A stretch of 64,000 bases of DNA from Wurfbainia villosa. Lineage: Eukaryota; Streptophyta; Magnoliopsida; Zingiberales; Zingiberaceae. Within the stretch, counting starts at the first letter, position 1. Each line of letters opens with the position of its first letter. The stretch lies in NCBI GenBank assembly GCA_025175895.1, contig CM045990.1:58405704-58469703 (forward strand), written 5' to 3'. Below are positions 1 through 10,632 of this stretch, one piece after another. The notes under the pieces are model-generated. The model was given only the letters and a program-made list of their open reading frames with translations. It did not search any database and was not told where the DNA came from. The position numbers and the translations under genes are program-made.

Positions 1-917
1 CTTTCTTGGAGTTTTGCATGCTAAAATGATCCATAATTGTGTTTATGTATGAAGCTTGAGATAAGCACAACATCCTTTTCCTGCCATCCCTTATAACCTT
101 GATCCCAAGGATGTGTCCCACTTCTCCCAAGTACTTCATATCAAACTGTTTCGACAACCATACCCTTACGTCCGATAACACCTTGACATTGTTGCCAATT
201 AACTAAATGTCATCTACGTAAAGTACAAGAAATACCACTACATTTCCATCACATCTCTTGTATACACAAGACTCATCCGGACTTTGAATAAATCCATAAG
301 ACTGGATTACCTCATCAAAGCGGATGTTCCAAGACCTCGAAGCTTGCTTCAATCCATAAATGGACCGATTAAGCTTACACACAAGATGCTCTTTGCCTTT
401 TTCAATGAATCCCTCTGGTTGCTTCATATATATGTTTTTCTCAAGACTTCCATTAAGGAAAGTTGTCTTGACATCCATCTGCCACACCTCATAATCCATA
501 TGAGATGCAATGCATAAGAGAATCCGGATAGACTTAAGCATGGCTACCGGCGAAAAGGTCTTCTTATAATTGATATCCTCTTTCTGAGTATACCCTTTTG
601 CAACAACCCTTGCTTTGTAGGTCTCAACCTTCCCATCTATTCCTCTCTTTCTTTTGTAGATCCACTTGCAACCAATGGTTTTTACACCATCGGGTGGTTC
701 TACTAGCTCCTAAACCTGATTTGAATCTATAGATTCAATCTCAGCATTCATTGCACTTTGCCAAGATACTATATTTTTATCTTGGATTGCCTCATCATAT
801 GTCCAGGGATCAGGTACATGTTTGCCAGGGATCAAATCAGAATATTCTTCCAAGAACATGAATCTATCAGGCTATCTCACAACCCTCCCACTACGACGTG
901 GTATCATTTGTGTATCA
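1..917 (-). pseudogene. copia pol fragment: integrase-RT linker and reverse transcriptase (A0)
   Basis: Reading leftward, 917-545 encodes the linker that precedes RT (a Val-Arg-Gln-Pro-Asp-Arg-type segment, then the start of the RT palm). 541-203 is an open stretch of 112 codons with QMDVKTTFLNG, the GLKQASRSWN block and the YVDD catalytic motif at its end. A stop follows YVDDI, in place of the Leu seen in A1. Matching sequence continues to base 1. Another stop interrupts the linker near 712. It is a broken RT, closely related to those of A1 and A2. Identification as copia RT is secure; activity is excluded by the stops. Confidence 0.88.
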
Positions 918-2500
918 ATAGGTGGAGAAAACACACCCTTGAGTGTGCTAGCACCCTATGGATGGTTCGGCCAAAGAGAGGGATGGGAGAGCAAGCTTGA
1001 GAGGAAGATGATCCAAGAAAGAAGATGATGTTGGAGTGTAACTCACCAAATCAATTTCACCATCAAATGGAGTAAAGTGGCCGGCCACTTCATGGAGGGG
1101 GGGGGGGGGGGGTTACATGAATGCATGTAACTCCAATGGCTCTTGGCCTCCCCATGAGGTGGCACCATATGATAAGTTAATGATGATGTGGAACATCATC
1201 ATTGGCCGGCCATGCCAAGTCATCATCATGACATGGCATTTGGTCAAGATAAACTTGACCTTTCATCTTCCCTCTCAAGTCAAGTCAAACTTGACCTCTT
1301 ATCTCCCATGGTTGATAAAATCCAACCATTTGATTCAAGTCAATTTAATTTAATGAATCTCTATTCATTAATTTAAATTGATTTGATGAATCAAATCTAA
1401 ATTAGACTAATTCAACACTTGAATCAAATCGAGTCCAACTCAATTAGTCTAATTAGGATTACTCTTAATCCAATTTGGTTCATCCCATGAACCTAATCCT
1501 CATGGTTCATCGTATGAACCTAATCTCCATCTAATTTCACTTATGTGTGTGACCCTATAGGTTCTTGTAACGTTGGCAATGTCCCTAAACCGATTTAGGA
1601 ACATAAGCAATGAGCAGTATCTACCAACACATCATTGCTACCTAAGTTACAAGAATGTTGAGCTCCAACATCACCTTTGTGACTACTAATTGTGACTTTC
1701 ACAATATGTGACAATGCCCCTCTATCCTTGACATCAAGATTGACCAATCGAGGCATAGACCGTGTCATCCTCGGTACAATCTATATCTTGAACTCCAAGT
1801 AGACTCACTCTAATCAAATGAGCTCAATATCTCATATTGACTCATTTGGTCATGGCCATGCACTTCGTGGTCTCACTCTATCAAGAATAACGATGTCTCT
1901 CCCATCATATAGGAGGGATAGATCCCATCTACATCACTCACATCCCTCCGCATAATTTGTTACATACCCAGTAATCGCCTTTATAGTCCACCCATTTACG
2001 GGTGACGTTTGACGAAGCCAAAGTATGCAACTCATTATGTAGCGAACCATGGTGACTTCAGGTCTAAGGACTAATAGTCATACTAATAGCCACATGAGAA
2101 AGTATATGACACTCATATAACGATCCATGATACTTTCTCATGGTGGGTCATTCAGTATACATTCTCCAATGCATACCCATGTGTCAACTTGATATCTCAT
2201 ATCCATGACTTGTGAGATCAAGTCATTGTGTTGACCTACATGCTAGTCTCTATGCATTAACATTGTCCCTGAATGTTAATACTTGACTAGGAATGATTAA
2301 GAGTAGTGTTCTCTATATCATCTCATTATCGATTCAACCAATCGATTAATATAGATAATAACCAACTACTCAAGGACATTATTATATTTAGTTATTTGGC
2401 ACCAATACAAGTAAATATAATAACCATGCCTTTATAAATAGGAATATGATACAATAAAGTCCATACAACAATCATCACATGATTGGCTCTAGGGCTTTCA
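918..2500 (-). mobile_element. C: LTR-like block of an unassigned retroelement
   Basis: This AT-rich block has no coding capacity and matches none of the other families here. Read on the minus strand it begins TGAAAGCCC at 2500, has a TATA-like TATAAAGG near 2430, and carries many short direct repeats with dinucleotide-rich stretches. It ends near 918, where family A homology resumes. A TG start is visible but no clear CA end or target duplication, so it may be a solo or partial LTR. Small reading frames here are short and featureless. Confidence 0.5.
1097..1112 (+). repeat. G homopolymer, 16 bases
   Basis: A run of 16 G lies inside block C, next to GGCCGGCCAC. Its length is probably uncertain in the assembly. 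Confidence 0.9.
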
Positions 2501-3059
2501 CTAACAAACATCATCATCCTAATATATAGGTCATGGTTTCCTTCTATAATCAACGACACACCATATAAATAATATCATTTTCCAACTTACCGAGCCTATC
2601 GATTTAATCTATAAATCTCGCCCATTGGTAAATCAAAGAAATGAATATTAAGTATATGTGCCCGTTATTATATCGGGATTAAGAGTAAGTACAATATAAT
2701 ACGTGAGGTCCGATTCGATTATGTAGTCAGTAATAAATCGAATCACCTCTAAGTCGGTATTGCTCAATACACACAAAGTGTACTAGTGTGATTCTATGGT
2801 CAAGACAAACCAATACCAAATCACACTAGAACCATACCAATGGTTTGTCCAAAGCCATCTCGGTTGTGAGTCTATACTTATACTTTACAAGGAGCCGATA
2901 ACATGATCTCCCGTGTGACACCACACACCATGTTATCTACAATGTAATGTATTAGACAATATGCATAACCATAAATATGCAAACAATGATCATGTGAATC
3001 TTATTTCAAAATAATGATGTTCATACAAAAGATAGACTTTTCAGTATACATCCCAATAA
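2501..3059 (-). repeat. partial family A LTR (5' part of U3) of A0
   Basis: Reverse complement of the first ~560 bases of the LTRs at 8729, 23444, 28998 and 38886. It includes the GGGATGTATACTGAAAAG start and the TCACACGGGAGATCATG block. Homology stops near 2509 at CATCATCATCC, where other copies continue with a CCCCTTGAGG block. Confidence 0.85.
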
Positions 3060-4438
3060 TTTTTACCTAACTTAAACATATTGCCATACATTAAAAAAGG
3101 GAAGATTGTTAGGGTATTCAAACCAAGTATAATCTTGGTTTTGATGTGTGTGTCAAAGAGTTTAAGTTAGGATGTTATGCTTTTGATGTGTGTGTTCAAG
3201 TTGTGCAAGACTTGGTGAATCACACATGAGTAGCTTGATGAAGCAGTGGCAAGTTCATCATCTCATGGCTCGAGTCCTTGAGTCGGTGAAGGATGACACG
3301 TGGAGAAGCCGTGAGCTTGGTGCATCCTAGGGACCATCGGACGAGGAGCAATGGAGTTGAGCCAAAGAAAGCAGACTTCAGGGTAAGACGCGAAAGATGG
3401 AATGGGGAGAAGTCGTGAGCTTGGTGTGTCCGAGGGACGTAGGCCGAAGGAAGATAACTTCAATGGGAGACTCTTTGGGAGATGAAAGTTGAGCGGTTGT
3501 AACCTGGGACAGGGTAGCTCAATTTATGTGAACTTGGCTAAATTGCTAAGATCAAGTGTCGGATGCTCAAACATTCGTGTTTGAGGTTTTACCCGACAGT
3601 CGGATGCTCAAACAACTTATGTTTGAGGTTTTACCTGACAACAGTCGCCTGATATAGGTATTAGTCGACTGGTACAAGTCGACAGCAGTTGACTGAATTT
3701 GGTTGAGGGTTTGTGGCCCACCAGTCAACTGCTAGGGTTTGGCATTCAACTAGTCAACTATCAGTCGACTGCCATGGATGGCAGTCGACTGTTATAAGTG
3801 GACTCAGGCATAGAACTTCTTGTAGCCAACTGAGCAGTTAGACTGATAGCTGATCAGTTGGCTGACAGTGTGAGAAGTTGATTGCTCAGGTTACCGTTGA
3901 GCTGTGATGACTACGGATCAGGCTTGGGCAAAAGCCATTGTAGTCGGTCCATTACAGTGGCAGTTGACTGCTGCATGCCCAACGGGAAAATTGGCCTCCT
4001 CTCTATAAAAGGAGGCCATGGGAGCCTTGGCGAGGCTAATGCTTTCACTCCTAACATTGCTCCAAGCCACCTAAATGTTTTTACTCTCCTCTTCCCTAAT
4101 TTTATCTCTATCATATTGTAAGAGGGAGAGTTTGTGTAAGAAGATTTTTTCCACTTTGTTTTGAGCTAAAGGAGAAGTTTAGTGGAAAGGTTGAGGGAGT
4201 GATCCACCTAAAAGATTGTCGTGGACTAGCGGCGAGAGGTTTTCAACCACGTTAAACGAATTGTGTTAGCGGTGTTCTTTCTTTACTTTGTTATTATCTT
4301 TAATTGTCTTTGCATTAGTTTTATTATCATTCCGCTGCGCTAACAAGCATTGTAGACAATTAAGTACGAACGATTTTCATCGAGCATCGAAAGGCTATTC
4401 ACCCCCCCCCCCTTCTGGTCAGGCCATCAATCCTAATA
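3060..4438 (+). mobile_element. B2: 3' end and 3' LTR of a family B Sirevirus-type element
   Basis: 3060-3106 matches the tail of B1 just before its 3' LTR (TTTTACCTAACTTAAAC, then a purine tract AAAAAAGGGAAGAT). The LTR runs from TGTTAGGG at 3107 to CCTAATA at 4438 (CCAACA in other copies). It shares with B1 the internal GTCGAC-type palindromes, a TATA box and the poly-C U5 motif CTATTCACCCCC. Upstream internal sequence is absent because A0 lies there. The sequence right of 4438 is a D-type LTR caught mid-length, so B2 probably inserted into it. Confidence 0.75.
3993..4017 (+). promoter_or_regulatory. TATA box of B2 LTR inside an inverted repeat
   Basis: TATAAAA at 4004-4010 is framed by GGCCTCCT (3993-4000) and AGGAGGCC (4010-4017), a perfect 8-bp inverted repeat that extends to 9 bp with 3992/4018. 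B1 has the same layout with different stem bases. Confidence 0.7.
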
Positions 4439-5558
4439 GACTGGACAGAGAAACTAACTTTGGCTAGATGTGATGTAGTCATCCTAGTGGGGATGAACAC
4501 ATAGACCATGTCTTGAACCAAGTGGGTATAGGATGAGTGAAAGAAACAAGGCATGAAGAACTAAAGCTACTAAAGAGTTCAGAAACATTCTATAGTCGAT
4601 TTAGACTTTTTGTTCAGTTGGGGGTCATGATGTACTGCTAAGTGTCACTCATGATCTATTAATAATTAAGGGGTTAATTTTGAATTTCCAACATAACCGA
4701 GAACCTATTGGGTCACACGCATTATCGGTGATCTCGAGATGTAAAACAAGTCTGAGAATGAGATTCTCGATGAGAGAGAATATATCTGGTTTGACCAAAC
4801 CAAGGGGGTGTGAAACATAGGCTATGGAACCTCCTATGGCCTTGACGGACTTAGCATGGCCATATCGCACCTAAACAAACTCAAACAGACCAAACAGAGC
4901 TTCACACGGTCATGCCTAACCAAGCACGGGTCATGCCAAGCTTTGGCCAAAAATGGCCAAAACCTGGGTTATGCCCAGAAGGACACACGACTGGTCATGT
5001 GTCCTGGCACGACCATGCTTTTTTGGCATGGTCGCCCGTGTGTAAGACACACGGTCGTCTCGTGGTTACGCCATTTTTGAAGATCTCTTATAGAAATTTT
5101 CTAGGTTGTTCTTACTTTAATTATGAGATAATTATGGTAAGATAGGTTCCGTTTAAGCCTCATAAGATGACCTAATCAAGAGATCTATAAATATATCCCT
5201 TGTTAATCTTTAGAGAGAGAGTTTTTTTTAGTTTTTTTACTTGGTAGCCGTCTTCCTTTCTCTCCTTCTCTTGTCTCCGCCGATTGGCTAGCAGCAATCG
5301 GAGACAAAGGCTTGCTGCTCTAGGAGTTGTCTCAGGTGATCCTTGTGTGGATACTGATAAAGGCAAGGCCTATTTGTCTTGCTTGTGGTTTTGACGGATT
5401 CGAAAGAATCTCAAAGGTATAACTTCTCCTTCTCCTTTGTGTGTTTTTATGTGATTATGCCATAGCAAGTTATCCTAGACCCGAGGGAATGTCTGGGATG
5501 TAATAGAAATTATTTTATTCACTTTATTCCACTGCGCATGATCTCAGAATTTCCAACA
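4439..5558 (+). mobile_element. D-related LTR, 3' part
   Basis: From 4439 the sequence aligns in order with the middle of the D LTRs near 63590 onward and with the reverse complement of the solo D: a GTAGTCATCCTAGTGGGG block, then the CATGATGTACT block, then GAGAACCTATT. It ends TTTCCAACA at 5558. The 5' half of the LTR is missing, which fits B2 inserting into it with the rest beyond the left edge. 4900-5065 holds clustered CACACGG/CGTGTG motifs. A TATAAATATA box lies near 5187, followed by a pyrimidine-rich stretch. No coding sequence was recognised. Confidence 0.65.
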
Positions 5559-5825
5559 AGAACCTCCTCTTCCTATGGGGGATATTTTGTCTCTCAATCC
5601 TCCCTCTACTACCTTCGGTTTGTGCTGAAGATGCGTACTCCCCAGGAGGTGAAACTCTTCAACCACTCGGGAGTACAGGGCCCCTTTGAACATCTACAGA
5701 AGGATTTGTCAGAGGTATCCTCCCTTATCCCTACCATATTTGGCAAATCTTAATATTTACGTCTGAAATATTTCTTCCCTTTATACAGGCGACCACCAAT
5801 TACAATGAAGCGGCTCAGCATTAGG
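5559..5825 (+). other. unassigned sequence with coding-like and intron-like features
   Basis: The only stretch that matches no other part of the window. On the plus strand 5538-5753 is open for 71 codons, starting inside the preceding LTR and continuing across this segment. A GAG/GTATCC donor-like site near 5717 and a TTATACAG/GCG acceptor-like site near 5789 could bound a ~70-base intron, after which a frame continues to 5825, where E0 begins. It may be an exon-intron fragment of a gene or of another retroelement. I recognise no domain. Confidence 0.3.
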
Positions 5826-5952
5826 TGTTGGATTGAAAGTGCGCTAGGGCGGGGTGAATAGCGAGCGAGAAAACTTTTCTTTTCATTTGATTAAGACAAA
5901 GTAATGCAGAGAAAAATTAAATGACACAATTTATTTTTACTTTGTTCACAAC

Positions 5953-7351
5953 TGATGCACGTGAATGCGACCACAAATCTCACGACGGACACCGTCGAGG
6001 ACTCGAAGCACGCGCTCGTGCTCAACGCCCGGAAGTGCACAGGTGTCGTCAAGTAATAATATAGATTATCGATCCCACAGGGACTGAGATTCGAGTATCG
6101 ATCTATTCAGTTGACGTTATTGTTCGAACCTTAGTTCTAATGGTTGCGATTTAGAGGGTTGTCGGTGGTCCTAACTCTAGTACAGTGTCACACGGAGGAA
6201 GAGAAGGGTCGCTACGAGGCTTTTAGGGAATTCTAGGATTTCAGTTTCGCTTGTGTGTCGCAGAACACACTACCAATTGAGTATTATCTAGACTTCTAAC
6301 TATGACCTTGTGGAAGGGACATCATACACTCCCCCGATGAGCTTTCGCATCTATCAGAAGCTACCTCTGCCATCCCAGGTCAACCCTTGGCTTTAGAACG
6401 GGGTAGGTGGTACGAGGATGCCGAATCAATCCCTGTGGTGAGACAGAATGTATCTTGTTCTGACTCTATCGCGTCCTTCTATCTATAATTATAGGAGATG
6501 AGGCCATCCCCTTAGGTTCCACCTTAATTCTCCTAAATCATTGATACGAGGGTTGTCACCCCTCGTATCGACTTCGCACAGTAGAGAGAAAACCAAAACA
6601 CATACTATTGATCTAAACAAATACCAATTGCAAATATAAACTAAAGTATCAGAAATATATTTGGAATACCATGTTCTACGCACGCAAACTACTCCCTAAT
6701 CCTAGAATCAGTAAATCTACTCCATGAATATAAGAGAAGAAACACAAAGAATCATCATGTTCAGATATACAATGGAAATTATACACAGAAAGTAAATTAC
6801 AATGCAATGGTGCTCTTCTCCTTAGCGTTGAGGTGCAGAATTTGATCTTCGAGTGGCTTCCTTCCTCTTCGTTGCGAGTTCACAAAGCTTTTTAGGGTGT
6901 TGGAGTGTTGTCCCGGGCAACGTGCCTCCCCCCTAGGGTTTGGGCAAGGCTTTCTTTATATAGACATGAGGTTGGCTCTTCACGAAATCCGAAAAAAGAC
7001 CTAATCGCGTCAAAATGCTTGGCTGCCACACGGTCGTGTGTTTCCACATGGTCTGGCCGTGTGTGGCCCTGTGGTGGCTAATCTCGAGATTCAGACATAG
7101 TCGTGTGTAGCCACACGCCCTAGTCGTGTGCCCTACTGCATCCAGCTGCCAAATGCTCTTTTTCGCTCCGAAAGTGCATCGTTTTCCCCATGAAATACTA
7201 TCCTACACAAAAAAGTACAAAGAGAAGATCTCCGAACCAGAAAACAGGAAATGCATGCAAAATAAAGTAAAATATGCATGAAACAAACATAAAATTAAAT
7301 GAGATGTGAGCGAAAACTACTCCTAAACCCCTATATGTTTTGCTCACATCA
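5953..7351 (-). repeat. F left LTR (3' LTR), 1399 bp
   Basis: Complete LTR, TG to CA. The first ~860 bases match 26924-27365 and 28439-28992, and the rest matches 40858-41222, so the pair can be aligned around E4 and A2. A TATATAAAG-type box reads on the minus strand near 6965. CACACGG/CGTGTG motifs cluster at 7027-7130. Confidence 0.85.
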
Positions 7352-8728
7352 ATTCTCCAAGACTTAGATCTTTACTTGTCCTCAAGCAAACCTCAGTGCC
7401 ATGGGATTTTAAAAAGGTGTTGTTCCATACTTAGCATATTAACTAGATTTATCAAGTGGTATTTTCAATCAAAGCAAATTAGACATGTTCTAGAAGTTCA
7501 CTAAGTTATCTCCTCATACTCGTACTAAGCGAATCTTCTTAGGGGATACCCGTTCCATGGTAAGTTAAGTCATCATCCTATAGCTTTCCTAAGGTCGCCG
7601 ACTCTTAGGCACTTACCTTCCCAAAGTGAGGATCGTTCCCTAGATCTAGCACAAAGTCTCAAAGGCGTGCTTGGTATTGAGAGAAATTGGTAGGTGTTTG
7701 GCCAGTAACCTAACTCGGTATCAAAGGGGTACCTAACCATTTCCACCCACAATAACTATTTTTATCCCTCATAATCTTTTTCAATCAATTTTTTCTCTTA
7801 CTCTCTCTTTCTTTCCTCTCTCTTTTTTTTCCCTCTTTTCTTATTCCATTTTTTTTCTCTTGGGATTTTGATTTTTCCGAATGGGCTTCCATAATCCGAG
7901 CATCTCCAGTAACTAAAATGCTAAATCTAGAGTTACCTATGGAGTCTAAAGTACTAGACAACTGAGATGAATCATAACTAAGTGCGTACTAGGTTTTCCC
8001 TTTCAAAATGTTCATCATGTGTAGGTGTAAAAATAAAAGCTAACTAGTGTAAGTCTAGAACATTCATTAGAGCAAATAAAATAAAATACCACAAGGTAAA
8101 TGAAGCTAAGCTACCCATGGAAACAACTCATGAAGAAAACCTTAAAAATACTACTGAGGCAGCTTATAGATAGCAAAAACTAAGTGCTAAAAGAAACTAA
8201 ACAACCTATGCATGAACAAATGAATGCTAACTAAAATGCAAATATCAGGAAAGAAACTACTTCTAGAAACAAAATAAATCAAAACTTGGGCCCCCCAGAC
8301 TTAAGCGAAACATACCTCTAGTATGGTGGGTGAGGTGGAAAGTCTGGTAGCCTCTGCATCTCGAGGTCCTAGGAGAATCTAGTGCTGAGCCGCTGATGCC
8401 ACATGTACATGTGGTCGATCTGAGAGCTGGTGGATGTAGCGGCTGCTCTGTGCTCCTCCTCCCTAACCCACTATGCCTGTTGGTCGACGTATATGTCCTC
8501 GAGGCACGATTGGAACTCGAAGAAATCATAGGTGGATGTAGCTACATTCTGCTCAAAAGTAGAAAAAGGTGGTGGTGCAGATGCAGGCTCATGTCGACGT
8601 AGACTAGGTGGGCTCCTATACATGTGTGGACTGGAGGGAGAGTGATGAATAGGGGTTAAATGCACGGTGCGACACCCTTTATCCCTTGCGTAACACGACC
8701 GTGTGAAAACACACGGACAGGTCATGAG
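7352..8728 (-). other. F internal region, 3' portion, non-coding
   Basis: No recognisable protein domain. 7795-7860 is almost pure pyrimidine on the plus strand, so purine on the element's strand. Near 8290-8312 the minus strand reads AAGTCTGGGGGGC, a tract like those seen near gypsy 3' ends, and the sequence beside the LTR (AAGTCTTGGAGAATT) looks like a decayed polypurine tract. Minus-strand open stretches (8263-8529, 8471-8836) have low-complexity composition and run across element boundaries, so I do not call them genes. Confidence 0.6.
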
Positions 8729-9633
8729 TGTTGGGATGCATACTGAAAAGTCTATCTTTTGTATGAACATCATTATTTTTGAAATAAGAATCACATGATC
8801 ATTGTTTGCATATTTATGGTTATGCATATTGTCCAATACATTACATTGTAGATAACATAGTGTGTAGTGTCACACGGGAGATCATGTCATCAGTTCCTTA
8901 TGAAGTATAAGTAAAGGCTCACAACCGAGATGGTTATGGACAAACCATTGGAATGGTTATAGTGTGATTTGGTGTTGGTTTGTCTTGACCATAGAATTAC
9001 ACTAGTACACTTTGTGTGTATTGAGCAGGACCGACTTAGAGGTGATTCGATTTATTGTTGACTACATAATTGAATCGGACCTCAGATATTATGTTGTACA
9101 TGCTCTTAATCCCGATATAATAATGGGCACATATACTTAATATTCATTTCATTGATTTACCAATGGGCGAGATTTATAGAGTAAATCGATAGGCTCGATA
9201 AGTTGGGAAATGATATTATTTATATGGTGTGCCATTGATTATAGGAGGAAACCGTGTCCTATATATTTGGATGATGATGTCCCCTTGAGGAGCTCATAAG
9301 GTTCATCTTGTAAACCCTGCAAGTGGACTTGGTCCGACATGATGATAAGGTTGAGTGGTACTACTGATGGAGTTAGATGTTGATTAGTTAATTGTTAGTA
9401 AATTAATTAATTGACGGACATTCGAGATCATAAACACGGGGAGACATTTGTACAAATAATATATGGAGACCATATTAATTTATGGGGGTTGGTGAGGTAG
9501 ATCAATGATAATCCTCTAGTGGAATGGATTATCATTAATGGATCGGACTTTATGTGAGCTTGATCCATTGGGTGGACAAGATCCAACTCCTCCTCATGGT
9601 CCCTATTGTTGCCTATTAAAACCCTCATGGAGC

Positions 9634-9768
9634 CTAGATCCAATGATGGAAAATGAAACTCTAGATCCGACGGTGGAGATTAAAACTCTAGATCCGACGG
9701 TTGAGATTAAATCCCTAGATCCGACGATTGAGATTAAATCCCTAGATCCGACGATGGAGATTATAGGA
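9634..9768 (+). repeat. 27-bp tandem array in A1 5' LTR (5 units)
   Basis: Units begin CTAGATCC and continue with variants of GACGGTGGAGATTAAA. Starts are at 9634, 9661, 9688, 9715 and 9742; the first is the most diverged. The array lies just upstream of the TATA box. Confidence 0.9.
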
Positions 9769-9784
9769 GGCTTAAGACTAACTC

Positions 9785-9792
9785 TATAAATA
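9785..9792 (+). promoter_or_regulatory. TATA box, A1 5' LTR
   Basis: TATAAATA, 16 bases after the 27-bp array. The same box is at 24554-24561 in the 3' LTR, and TATAAAA is at the equivalent point in A2 (30025, 39941). Confidence 0.7.
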
Positions 9793-10619
9793 TGGCTTAA
9801 GGGGTGGGTGGCAAGAAGAATTGGAGATTAAGGCTTTTGCTTTGGGTGGCTAGGGTTAGGGTTTTTGCTTGGGCGACAACAAGGTGGGAGATTAGGGTTT
9901 GCTTCCTTTCTCTTCCTAAGGTGTAGCCGGTGCCCACTCCATCTTCCCCTCTACCTTGGTCGTCGGTCAACCTATTCCTCCTCTTCTCCTTGGCCGGTGG
10001 AAGCAAGAGCTAGGGTCTTTTCCCTTGGAGCTTTTGGTCAGTTCCCATACTCCCTATTCCTCTCTTTGGGCCAGCGACAAACATCAAGCTTGGATCTTGA
10101 TGGTCGGTCTTAGATAGGAGAGGAGTTTCATTTCATTCTTCCCTTTGTTCGGAGCGAGCAAGGAAGGGAAGAGCGTGTTCTAGGAGGCTTTGACTTTTGG
10201 AAGATCGTCGCCCACACGACGTCCAAAAGGAGGAAGGACATACAATAGAAGATCAAGAGGTATAATTCTTTTTTATGAATCTTTTCTTATTCTATGCATG
10301 TTATATGTTTTGTTATGTGGAAAATTTACTCGGACCCCGAATACAAACACAAAAACCAGCAATCTGTACATCGTCTATTCCGCGGCTATTCAAAGAATAG
10401 AGGTAGGTTGCTTGAACAACAAGTTTGTTCAAGTGACCACTCTAATCGAATAACACGACGATGGAATGGTTGCTTGGGTAATCCATCTTTGTCAAGGATA
10501 ATTTTTTTTTATACGGGGACGTAGATGGGATTGCCATGAACAAGCGACCAAGTTGAAGTGGGTAGCGAAGTTTCCACCTTCAAGTGGTATCAGAGCTTCG
10601 GTTCTGCAAAACATTCAAG

Positions 10620-10632
10620 TGGTATCAGAGCC
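10620..10632 (+). promoter_or_regulatory. primer binding site, A1
   Basis: TGGTATCAGAGCC, complementary to the 3' end of plant initiator tRNA-Met, two bases after the LTR end. Confidence 0.88.

Larger units (their letters stand above)
1..3059 (-). mobile_element. A0: rearranged copia element of family A (minus strand)
   Basis: Two family A pieces in minus orientation flank an unrelated block. 1-917 matches the integrase-RT linker and RT of A1 and A2. 2501-3059 matches the first ~560 bases of the family A LTR, reading leftward from 3059 where the LTR start (TATTGGGATG, normally TGTTGGGATG) lies. The rest of the LTR, gag and integrase that should separate them are missing, and the C block (918-2500) sits there. 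The right edge joins a family B tail at 3060, so A0 probably inserted into B2. The left end is outside the window. Confidence 0.8.
8729..10617 (+). repeat. A1 5' LTR, 1889 bp
   Basis: Starts TGTTGGGATG and ends AACATTCA just before the primer site. It has a five-unit 27-bp array (9634-9768), a TATA box (9785-9792), and a second primer-site-like TGGTATCAGAGC at 10585-10596 inside its end. It is very similar to 23444-25384, the main difference being array length. Short frames in it (for example 9538-9789, which reads through the array) are not genes. Confidence 0.9.

Noticed and set aside
8263..8836. Minus-strand frames of 88 and 121 codons near 8.5 kb
   Set aside because: The longer one crosses the F/A1 boundary at 8728/8729, so it cannot be an ancestral gene; composition is low-complexity.
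9634..9768. CRISPR-like regular repeats
   Set aside because: Units are contiguous with no spacers, lie in a plant LTR and recur in every family A LTR: a minisatellite.
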